Assembly: GCF_003841465.1 (NCBI RefSeq) | Contig: NZ_REFZ01000023.1 | Span: 1 to 36,759 of the forward strand | Origin: Natrarchaeobius oligotrophus | GTDB lineage: Archaea > Halobacteriota > Halobacteria > Halobacteriales > Natrialbaceae | Reading direction: 5' to 3' | Length of the DNA: 36,759 nt | Part shown: in pieces, positions 23,246 through 29,983 of the stretch | Layout: each line of letters starts with the position of its first letter | How positions within the stretch are numbered: the stretch's first letter is position 1 | Position numbers and translations under genes: made by a program | Notes under the pieces: model-generated | The model's database searches: none | The model's input: only the letters and a program-made list of their open reading frames with translations | Told to the model about the DNA's origin: nothing

Positions 23246-23632
23246 TCAGTCGTCTTCGAGAACGAGTCGATCGCCCGGCTCGACGTCGGCGGCGGCCCCG
23301 GCCGGACACTCGACGATCAGGTCGGCGCGCTCGCGGGCGAACCCGCGCCAGGGGCGGAGTCGCTCGACGCGCGTTACCTCGTCGTCGACGACCCAGACGA
23401 CGTCGAGTGGGACGAAAACGAACAGCATGTGGACGTCCCTGGGTTTCGCCGCGTCGAACCGGAACGCGAGCGCGTAGTCGTCGGGGAGCGACCGCCGAAA
23501 CATGAGTCCGCGCAGCTGGCGCGGAATCGAGTCCGCGAGTTCGACGGTCGTCGCCAGCGCGGCGGCGGACCGCCGGTCGTCTCCGCGGGTATCCGAGTCG
23601 GCGCCGGACGCCGGTTCGTGGACGAGTCGCAC
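23246..23632 (-). CDS. DUF192 family protein
   Basis: The 128-residue protein carries the DUF192 core: an early PRQLRGLMFRRSLPDDYAL segment (the GLM motif), FVPLDVVWVVDDEVTRVE in the middle, and VECPAGAAADVEPGDRLVL at the end. Many bacterial relatives are exported; this one has no signal peptide. Function is unknown. The start is a GTG at 23632 with a TATA-like box 27 bp upstream. Confidence 0.9.
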   Translation of the reverse strand: MRLVHEPASGADSDTRGDDRRSAAALATTVELADSIPRQLRGLMFRRSLPDDYALAFRFDAAKPRDVHMLFVFVPLDVVWVVDDEVTRVERLRPWRGFARERADLIVECPAGAAADVEPGDRLVLEDD

Positions 23633-23655
23633 GACGATTACTCCTCACCGATCGT

Positions 23656-23666
23656 GCAAAAAGATT
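23656..23666 (-). promoter_or_regulatory. TATA-like box of the DUF192 gene
   Basis: The minus-strand ATCTTTTTGC lies about 27 bp before the GTG at 23632 and supports that start. Confidence 0.55.
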
Positions 23667-23852
23667 CCCGCCCCCTCGTCGGCCTGCGTCCTCGAGGCCC
23701 GCACGCTGGTCGTCCCTTTCGCATCTTCGGTTCCGATTTCTCCACGTCCTTCGGGTAGTCGCGTCGATACGGCCGACGACCGGCGACCGATCGAACGGTC
23801 GCGGGAGCGGTGATTTCAAACCCGTCGGCGTCCAACGCTACCCCTAACGCGC

Positions 23853-24425
23853 ATGGAGAAAACGCCGCGTGGCACGTCGGTCGGCGTCGACGACCCCTAC
23901 GAGTTCGCCGGCGTCTGCGACTACCTCACCGGCGACGGCCGGTGTCGGTACGCCTTCGACCACTACGGTCACGATCCGGAGTTCGCCCGCGAACGCGCCC
24001 GAGAGGAGTACGCCTGCCCGGTCGTCGATCCCGAATCCGACTCGAGCCAGCCCGCGGACGACGCCGAGCGCCCGACCTGGTCCGACTGTCCCCACTTTCG
24101 CTCGCGAAACCGCGACCGCGAGTGCGTCCGCTGTGGCCTCGAGGAAAAGCGCATCGCCCACGACGACGAGCGTCCGCTGCTCGAGGAACACCACCTCTCG
24201 TACGCCAGAAACGGCGAGGAACTGACCCACGAGATCACGGTCTATCTCTGTCGGTGGTGTCACGCGAAGGTCCACAACTCCTGGGCGCGGATCACGGACA
24301 ACGCCGCGCCGGATCCCGAGGCGATTGCCGCGCTCGAGGAGCGCCGGGGACGCGAGTTCGACGAACTGGGATTCGAGTCGGCTGCGGACCGCTACGACGA
24401 CGGATCCCGATCCGATTCGGCGTGA
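23853..24425 (+). CDS. Conserved Cys/His-rich protein with HNH-like motif
   Basis: This 190-residue haloarchaeal protein has many potential zinc ligands: Cys22, Cys31, Cys55, Cys79, Cys91-x2-Cys94, then His113-His114 and Cys133-x2-Cys136-His137-x3-His141. The last part (LLEEHHLSYARNGE, then VYLCRWCHAKVH) has the look of an HNH nuclease beta-beta-alpha metal fold with a structural zinc site. The other Cys residues suggest a second zinc module. Whether it cuts nucleic acid is not known. A TATA-like box at about 23812-23820 lies 33 bp before the ATG. No toxin, immunity or mobile partner adjoins it. Confidence 0.8.
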   Translation: MEKTPRGTSVGVDDPYEFAGVCDYLTGDGRCRYAFDHYGHDPEFARERAREEYACPVVDPESDSSQPADDAERPTWSDCPHFRSRNRDRECVRCGLEEKRIAHDDERPLLEEHHLSYARNGEELTHEITVYLCRWCHAKVHNSWARITDNAAPDPEAIAALEERRGREFDELGFESAADRYDDGSRSDSA

Positions 24426-24427
24426 TG

Positions 24428-24668
24428 GCGTTTCCGGTTCGAACCCGGCGCGAGCGGCCCGGAGTTCGTCTTCCATCCCGCGAGTGTTTCCGGTTTCGTC
24501 GACGAAGCGCGTTCGGACTCCGAGACGCCAGGAGTCGACGTCACGTCGACGGCCCAGCCCGTGCTGTTCGACCCCGGTGCGGCGCTCGTCACACGAGCTG
24601 TCGTACCCGTATACCGGAACGACCGCGAGCCACTCGTAATCGTGTCGGAACTGACGGGAGCAACCGTT
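24428..24668 (+). pseudogene. Possible decayed gene fragment
   Basis: One frame here has strong G/C third positions and protein-like content, including FDPGAALVTRAVVPVYRND and EPLVIVSELTGATVSVEN, unlike the arginine-rich shadow frames around it. It begins right after an in-frame TGA, has no ATG, and runs into the end of the opposite gene at 24669. It looks like the remnant of a longer gene, or a short gene starting at the GTG at 24561. The family is not recognised. Confidence 0.35.
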
Positions 24669-24866
24669 TCAGTCGAGAATGTCGCCGATTCGTCGCGGCT
24701 CGCCCTGGAGATTCGGCTGTTCGGCGACGATCTTCAGCACCTCGTGGTCGGTCACGTCGTGGTAGGACTTCTCGATCGCCTCCTCGATGAGCTCTCGCTC
24801 GAGGCGAAATTCGGTCCCTTCGTAGACGACGTCGACGCCGTCGTCGTCGAACGCGAGCGTAGTCAT
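24669..24866 (-). CDS. Small conserved haloarchaeal protein (possibly DUF5800)
   Basis: This 65-residue protein starts MTTLAFDDDGVDVVYEGTEF, then a helical ELIEEAIEKSYHDVTDHEVL segment, and ends in EPRRIGDILD. I believe this matches a short haloarchaeal family (DUF5800), but that is from memory. A TATA-like box at 24889-24896 sits 27 bp before the ATG. There are no Cys pairs or membrane segments. Function unknown. Confidence 0.78.
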   Translation of the reverse strand: MTTLAFDDDGVDVVYEGTEFRLERELIEEAIEKSYHDVTDHEVLKIVAEQPNLQGEPRRIGDILD

Positions 24867-24888
24867 GGGGCGTCGTACGCGTCGCTGA

Positions 24889-24896
24889 GATAAAAG
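24889..24896 (-). promoter_or_regulatory. TATA-like box of the small conserved gene
   Basis: The minus-strand CTTTTATC is about 27 bp before the ATG at 24866. Confidence 0.55.
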
Positions 24897-25050
24897 GGAG
24901 GTGACTTCCGGCGGAACTCGCCCCGAACGGCGGACCGTCGGGAGAGCGCCGAGTCCGGTCGCCTTCGACCGATCGGAACCCGTCCGACGACCGCCGGCCG
25001 AAATCGGGTGCGGACGACGCGCGTCTGACGACGACGGACCAACGACGAAG

Positions 25051-25058
25051 TTTATTAC
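25051..25058 (+). promoter_or_regulatory. TATA-like box of the bactofilin-like gene
   Basis: TTTATTAC is centred about 28 bp before the GTG at 25083. It decides for that start over the in-frame TTG at 25071. Confidence 0.6.
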
Positions 25059-25082
25059 TCGGCGGTCACATTGGACCCGAGT

Positions 25083-25943
25083 GTGGCCGTACGCAGGGAC
25101 CCGCTCGACGAACTCGTCGTTCCGGCCGGAACCGAGGCGAAGGAAGTCGCCCTCGAGACCGACGGGGACGTCCTCATCGGCGCTCGATCGACCGTCGAGT
25201 TCGGCGTCCGCGGTCGAAACGTTCTCGCGGGCGAGAACGTCGAGTTCGGCGGCGACATCGAAGCCGGCGGCGACTGCCGACTGGACATGTGGTGTGACGT
25301 CGCGGACAACGTCCTGGTCGGCCAGGACGCCTACATCGGCGAACGGGTCCACATCGGCGGTGAGTTGAAAGTCGCCGGCGACCTCGACATCGGCGACGAC
25401 GTCGACATCGAGGAGGGATTCGAAGCGAACGGTTGGATCGTCATCCGGAACCCGATGCCGACGATCGTCTTCCTGTTCGTCTACCTCAAACACCTGCTTC
25501 TCATCGGAGAGGAAGACACCGCCCAGCGGCTCATCTCCGAACTCGTCGACGAGGAAGAGGGCGACGAGCCGGACGTCGAGCCGCTGGTGATCCCCCGGAA
25601 CGCGACCGTCGGCGACGACGCCTGGCGCGTCTCCACGCCGGCGACGATCGGCGCGGGCTGTCGCCTCCACGGGAACGTCCGCGCCGAGACGATCGAGGTC
25701 GGCGACGACTGCAACATCTTCGGCAGCCTCCGCGCCCGCGGGGACGTCGCCGTCGGCGACGGCGTTCGCATCCACGGTGATCTGACGACTCGAGACGGCG
25801 ACGTCGTCGTCGGGGCCGACGCGCGCGTCCTCGGCGACGTCTCCTGTCGGGACCTCGAGCTTGGCCCCGACGCCGAGGTGGACGGATCGATCCGCGCGAG
25901 CGGCGAGATCACGATGGGGACCACCGAACGCGAGCGGGAGTGA
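25083..25943 (+). CDS. Bactofilin-like / polymer-forming beta-helix protein
   Basis: The 286-residue protein is built of short glycine-rich repeats of about 17-18 residues (for example VLVGQDAYIGERVHIGGELK, then AGDLDIGDDVDIEEG), the signature of a stacked beta-helix as in bactofilins. Two repeat blocks (about 15-120 and 175-275) flank a central hydrophobic/amphipathic insert (about 122-165, with VFLFVYLKHLLLIGEEDT) and an acidic linker. Haloarchaeal bactofilin homologues (halofilins) help maintain cell shape in Haloferax volcanii; this may be one, though the central insert should be compared. The leaderless promoter fixes the GTG start. Confidence 0.82.
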   Translation: MAVRRDPLDELVVPAGTEAKEVALETDGDVLIGARSTVEFGVRGRNVLAGENVEFGGDIEAGGDCRLDMWCDVADNVLVGQDAYIGERVHIGGELKVAGDLDIGDDVDIEEGFEANGWIVIRNPMPTIVFLFVYLKHLLLIGEEDTAQRLISELVDEEEGDEPDVEPLVIPRNATVGDDAWRVSTPATIGAGCRLHGNVRAETIEVGDDCNIFGSLRARGDVAVGDGVRIHGDLTTRDGDVVVGADARVLGDVSCRDLELGPDAEVDGSIRASGEITMGTTERERE

Positions 25944-26007
25944 CCGGCGTACGCGGGCGGCGAGATCGCGACGGGGACCACCGAACGCGAGCGGGAGCGA
26001 TCGGCGT
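25894..26007 (+). repeat. 57-bp tandem duplication at the 3' end of the bactofilin-like gene
   Basis: Bases 25894-25950 are repeated at 25951-26007 with a handful of differences. The offset is 57 bp (19 codons), so the frame is kept. The stop codon TGA of copy 1 corresponds to CGA in copy 2, so the stop and the sense codon differ by one base. Confidence 0.85.
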
Positions 26008-26028
26008 CGGACGACGGCTCGAGCGTCG

Positions 26029-27243
26029 TCACTCGGTTTCGTCGTAGGTCAGTTCGCCCTCGGTCGTCCCCGCGGCGGACCGACTCCCCTCACCGGAGTC
26101 GACGCCGAAGCCGCCGGCGGCTCTCGCGCTGAGTTCGCGTTGGGGATAGGGAATACCGATCCCTTCGCGGTCGAACGCCGTCTTTAGCTCGTGGACGACC
26201 GCCCGCGTCGTCGTCCACTTCTTGTGGGCGTTGGGCTGTCGGATCCAGAACCGACACTCGAGCGTGATGGCCGAGTCGCCGAATGCGGTCGGGATGACCC
26301 GGGGTTTCGGTGCCGGCGCGACGTCGTCGGCGCGCTCGATCGCCTCGACCGCGACCGACTCCGCGCGCTCGAGGTCGGTTTCGTAGTCGACGCCGACCTC
26401 GAGCGTGAGTCGGAGCCGGTTGCGTTTACTCCGGTTGATCACCGTGCTGCTCGAGACTCGGTCGTTCGGGAGGACGACGGTTTCGCCGTCGAAGCTCCGC
26501 AGGCGCGTGTTGACGATGGTGATGTCGACGACCATCCCCTCGTGGTCGCCGACCTCCACCCAGTCGCCGATCTCGAACGGTCGAGAGAACATCAGGACGA
26601 AGCCGGCGATCAGCGAGCCGAGCGTCTGTCGGGCGGCCATCCCCATGACGATCCCGAGAAAGCCCGCCCCGACGAGCAACCCGCCGAGGTCGACGCGCCA
26701 CAGCGACAGCGACGCCAGGCCGACGGCGACGAAGATCGTCACCTGCAGGACGCGAAAGACGACGCCCTCCTGGTGGGCAGTCACGTAGTTCGCGTCCGCG
26801 AGCCACTCGTCCAGTCGGTGCTCGAGGTAGCGCGTTCCGACGACCGCGCCGAACAGGAGCCCGACCGTCAACGCGAGACGAACGGCGTACGGGAGGACGG
26901 TCGCGACCGCGCCGAGGGTGTCCGTCGCCAGGTCCGCGTGGCCCCAGACGACGAGCAACAGCAACCCCACCGCGCCGAGGACGACCGTCTGCAGCGTCCG
27001 GACGACGGCCCGCATCGGGAACGGAATGCCGGTCAGTTCGTCGATCGTCTCGAGGAGCGATCCGGCCTCGCTCTCCCCGAGTTTTCGGTCGGCGAATCCG
27101 ACCGCCCGTCGGACCGCCAACGGCGCGACGAGGAATCCGAGCACGAGCGCCAGAACGATCGCAGCGGCGCTGACCGCCATCCGCGTCTCGGTCGAGCCGA
27201 TCGTCTCGAGTCCCAGACGAACCGCTTGCGCGCGTTCGAACAC
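26029..27243 (-). CDS. MscS-family mechanosensitive channel
   Basis: The 404-residue membrane protein opens under membrane tension to release osmolytes. It has four N-terminal helices (about residues 22-44, 77-100, 115-138 and 160-180), a pore helix (GGLLVGAGFLGIVMGMAARQ at about 185-204), and then the MscS beta domain FSRPFEIGDWVEVGDHEG with IVNTRLRSFDGETVVLPN. A soluble alpha/beta cage region and a disordered acidic tail follow. The start is a GTG at 27243, supported by a TATA-like box 27 bp upstream; the longer open frame to 27366 is arginine-rich. Confidence 0.92.
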   Translation of the reverse strand: MFERAQAVRLGLETIGSTETRMAVSAAAIVLALVLGFLVAPLAVRRAVGFADRKLGESEAGSLLETIDELTGIPFPMRAVVRTLQTVVLGAVGLLLLVVWGHADLATDTLGAVATVLPYAVRLALTVGLLFGAVVGTRYLEHRLDEWLADANYVTAHQEGVVFRVLQVTIFVAVGLASLSLWRVDLGGLLVGAGFLGIVMGMAARQTLGSLIAGFVLMFSRPFEIGDWVEVGDHEGMVVDITIVNTRLRSFDGETVVLPNDRVSSSTVINRSKRNRLRLTLEVGVDYETDLERAESVAVEAIERADDVAPAPKPRVIPTAFGDSAITLECRFWIRQPNAHKKWTTTRAVVHELKTAFDREGIGIPYPQRELSARAAGGFGVDSGEGSRSAAGTTEGELTYDETE

Positions 27244-27267
27244 TGCCAGCGTATCGGTAATTCCGAC

Positions 27268-27274
27268 AGTTAAC
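27268..27274 (-). promoter_or_regulatory. TATA-like box of the MscS gene
   Basis: The minus-strand GTTAACT lies about 27 bp before the GTG at 27243. Confidence 0.45.
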
Positions 27275-27441
27275 GGTTGTTGCCGATCCGGGCGTATCGG
27301 GGTCGAACGCGCGCCGGCGACCGATCGCCTCTCGGTCCGAGGGATCGAACGCGCTCCGCCGATCACGCCGAGCGGGCAGAGCGAGGGCTCGAGTCGGTCG
27401 ATGCGAGAGCGACCGTTTCTCTTGCCGGTTTTTACCCATAT

Positions 27442-27490
27442 CCTTAATAACCATAACTACGATAGAGAAAGACGAGCATGATAGTTATGG
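27442..27490 (+). promoter_or_regulatory. etf operon promoter with 9-bp inverted repeat
   Basis: The TATA-like CTTAATAACC is at 27443-27452. The perfect inverted repeat CCATAACTA (27451-27459) / TAGTTATGG (27482-27490), with a 22-bp spacer, begins at the TATA box and ends after the expected start site (about 27475). It could be a repressor site, or a stem in the 5'-UTR if transcription starts earlier. Confidence 0.6.
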
Positions 27491-27505
27491 ACACACCGAC
27501 GCGAT

Positions 27506-27511
27506 GGAGGT
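27506..27511 (+). promoter_or_regulatory. Shine-Dalgarno site of etfB
   Basis: GGAGGT lies 4 bp before the ATG at 27516 and decides that start over the ATG at 27504. Shine-Dalgarno sites are otherwise rare in this window, where most genes look leaderless. Confidence 0.75.
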
Positions 27512-27515
27512 ATCC

Positions 27516-28382
27516 ATGCGATCGATCGTACTGACGAAAGGCGTCCCCGACTTCTCCGAGGGAGCGGTCTCGTTCGACGAGGACGGGCACCTAGAGCGGG
27601 GGAAGACGCCAACGGTGATGAATCCGAACGACGCGTTCGCGCTCGAGGCGGCCCTGCAGACCCGGGTCCGCCACGGCGGCCACGTCAGCGCGATGAGCAT
27701 GGGGCCGCCGGGCTACGCGGACGTTCTCGAGGAGGCGATGGAGTCGGTGTACGCAGACGATACGTACCTGCTGTCGGACCGCGAACTCGCGGCCTCGGAC
27801 ACGTGGGCGACCGCGATCACGCTCAGCGCGGGCATCGAGAAGTTCCGGGAGGAGGTCGAGGACGTCGACCTCGTCTTTGCCGGCTTCAAAACGGCCGACG
27901 GCGAGACCGGACAGACCGGTCCGCAGGCCTGCTGGGCGATGGACTGGCCGATCGTCACCCACGTCATCGCACTCGACATCGATCCCGACGAGCGCGTCCT
28001 GCGCGCGAAGCGTCTCGTCGAGGGCGACGTCGACGAGATCGAGACGGTCGAAGCGCCGCTCCCCTGCTTCGTCGTCACCGACCCGGAGTTCGAGCCGACC
28101 TATCGGAAGGCCTCGCACCGTCTGACCCACAAGCGACTTCGCGCCGAGACCCAAGAACGGGCGGTCGAACACGAAGAACAACTCACGACCTGGGATCACG
28201 TCGATCTGAACCTGGATCCGGAGTACATCGGGCTCGACGGCTCGCCGACGATCGTCTCGTCGGTCGATCCGATCCCGAAAGCGCCCTCGGAACGCGATGC
28301 GACGATGATCGATCCGGACGACGGCGACAGTATGAACGAAGTGCTTGAGGAGATGCAGCCGTACGCGGCGGGAGGTGACTGA
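27516..28382 (+). CDS. etfB: Electron transfer flavoprotein beta subunit
   Basis: EtfB (FixA-like) carries an AMP or second flavin and pairs with EtfA to collect electrons from flavin dehydrogenases. The 288-residue protein begins RSIVLTKGVPDF, has the family segment MNPNDAFALEAAL (about 35-47) and the signature VFAGFKTADGETGQTGPQ, where the substrate-binding dinucleotide loop lies. It is first in a four-gene operon; etfA starts 2 bp after its stop. Its acidic tail (from about 225) is longer than in bacteria. Confidence 0.94.
   Translation: MRSIVLTKGVPDFSEGAVSFDEDGHLERGKTPTVMNPNDAFALEAALQTRVRHGGHVSAMSMGPPGYADVLEEAMESVYADDTYLLSDRELAASDTWATAITLSAGIEKFREEVEDVDLVFAGFKTADGETGQTGPQACWAMDWPIVTHVIALDIDPDERVLRAKRLVEGDVDEIETVEAPLPCFVVTDPEFEPTYRKASHRLTHKRLRAETQERAVEHEEQLTTWDHVDLNLDPEYIGLDGSPTIVSSVDPIPKAPSERDATMIDPDDGDSMNEVLEEMQPYAAGGD
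28371..28378 (+). promoter_or_regulatory. Shine-Dalgarno site of etfA
   Basis: GGAGGTGA lies inside the last codons of etfB, 6 bp before the GTG start at 28385. Confidence 0.75.
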
Positions 28383-28384
28383 AC

Positions 28385-29983
28385 GTGACCGAGTACGATC
28401 CGAACGAACACACGGTCGACGAACTGGACGATCACCTCGAGACGGTCGACGATGAGGAGGTCCTGCAGACGATCCTCGAGGCCGAACAGGCGGGCCGGGA
28501 CCGCAAGACTGCCAGGGAGGCGGTCCATCGCCGTCTCGAGGCGATCGGTGCGGTCGACGACGGAGATGGCGTCGAGGAGGGAACGGAGACGGAAGGCGAG
28601 TACGAGGCGACGAAAGCGGACGTCGGCGAAGAGGCGGAGGGCGAAGACGTCGACGACGCCGAAGGCGAGTCGGAATCCGAAGCCGACACCGACGGGGAAG
28701 AAGCCGAGACGAGCGCGGAAGACGAAAGCGAAGAGGCGGACGACGGCCTCTCTCATCCCACCCGCGACAAACGCCACGTTCGCGCGCTCGAGGACGGCCA
28801 CTACGAGGACATGTGGGTGTTCTGTGAGACCCAGCAGGGCGAGTTGCTCGAGGTCTCTCGGGAGATGCTCGGCAAGGCCCGCGAGCTGATGGACCAGTTC
28901 GCGGAGGAGTACGGGGACGAAGAACGGGTCGTCGCGTTCCTGATGGGCGACGACTGCGAGGAACTCGCAGAGGAGTGTATCGCCTACGGGGCCGACGTCG
29001 CGCTCTACCACGACGACGAGCGCCTCGAGCGGTTCCTGCACAAGCCCTACACCGAGGTTTCGGCGCACATGGCCCGCGGCGAGGGCTCGGTCGAGAGCAC
29101 GGACTGGCGCGACTACGACAAACCGCGGTACGTCCTGTTCCCCGCGACGAACAACGGTCGGGACCTCTCGGCGAAGGTCCAGGCGGAACTCGACTCCGGG
29201 CTGGCGTCGGACTGTTCGGACCTCTTCATCGAGGAGAACGAGGTCTCGAATCCGGTCAAGACCGGTGAGCCCGGCGTGAAGAAGACGTTCGAGAAGGTGT
29301 TGCACATGAAGCGACCGGACTTCTCCGGCTTCGAGTATTCGACGATCCTCTGTCTCGACAACCCCGGCCGCGAGTTCCACCCGCAGGGGGCGTCGATCAT
29401 TCCGGGCAGCTTCGAGCCGATCGACCGCGACGACGACCGCGAGGGCCTCGTCGTCGAACACGACATGGAACTCGAGGACGACTGGTTCCAGGTCGAGATC
29501 ACCGAACACGATCAGCTCGAGGCCGGAATCGATCTCACTGACCACGAGGTGATCGTCTGTCTCGGCCGCGGAATCGCGGACGACCCAACCGAGGGGATGG
29601 AGCTCGGCCTCGATCTCGTCGACGCCTTCGAGGACGCCGAACTCGGTATCACGCGGGGGATCGTCACCTCCTCGTACCAGTTCGAGGGACACGTCGAGGA
29701 GTACTCGAAGGAGGAACGCCAGATCGGCGAGACGGGACAGGTCGTCGCCCCGAACCTCTACGTCGCCGCCGGCGTCTCGGGTGCGGTCCAGCACAAAGTC
29801 GGTATGGACGAGTCGGACACGATCGTCGCGATCAACACCGATACCGACGCCAGAATTCGGGACTTCAGCGACTACTTCATCGAGGGCAACCTCTTCGAGG
29901 TGTTACCGAGACTGACCGACGCGGTCGAATCGGGCGAGACGACGATCGAAGCGATCGCCGACGGAAGCGGAGGTGACGACTGA
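28385..29983 (+). CDS. etfA: Electron transfer flavoprotein alpha subunit with N-terminal extension
   Basis: EtfA binds FAD and passes electrons on. The 532-residue protein is about 120-200 residues longer than typical EtfA. Residues 1-50 form a charged helical segment (DDHLETVDDEEVLQTILEAE) and 55-122 a strongly Glu/Asp-rich linker. The ETF fold starts near residue 128. The FAD domain signature is clear at the end: NLYVAAGVSGAVQHKVGM, IVAINTD and GNLFEVLP. It uses a GTG start with a strong Shine-Dalgarno site, and its TGA overlaps the ATG of fixCX (TGATG). Confidence 0.94.
   Translation: MTEYDPNEHTVDELDDHLETVDDEEVLQTILEAEQAGRDRKTAREAVHRRLEAIGAVDDGDGVEEGTETEGEYEATKADVGEEAEGEDVDDAEGESESEADTDGEEAETSAEDESEEADDGLSHPTRDKRHVRALEDGHYEDMWVFCETQQGELLEVSREMLGKARELMDQFAEEYGDEERVVAFLMGDDCEELAEECIAYGADVALYHDDERLERFLHKPYTEVSAHMARGEGSVESTDWRDYDKPRYVLFPATNNGRDLSAKVQAELDSGLASDCSDLFIEENEVSNPVKTGEPGVKKTFEKVLHMKRPDFSGFEYSTILCLDNPGREFHPQGASIIPGSFEPIDRDDDREGLVVEHDMELEDDWFQVEITEHDQLEAGIDLTDHEVIVCLGRGIADDPTEGMELGLDLVDAFEDAELGITRGIVTSSYQFEGHVEEYSKEERQIGETGQVVAPNLYVAAGVSGAVQHKVGMDESDTIVAINTDTDARIRDFSDYFIEGNLFEVLPRLTDAVESGETTIEAIADGSGGDD
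29969..29976 (+). promoter_or_regulatory. Shine-Dalgarno site of fixCX
   Basis: GGAGGTGA lies 6 bp before the ATG at 29983, inside the etfA coding sequence. Confidence 0.75.

Noticed and set aside
23638-23835. 65-codon minus-strand frame before the DUF192 gene
   Set aside because: Arg/Pro-rich, no good start or promoter, overlaps the DUF192 promoter.
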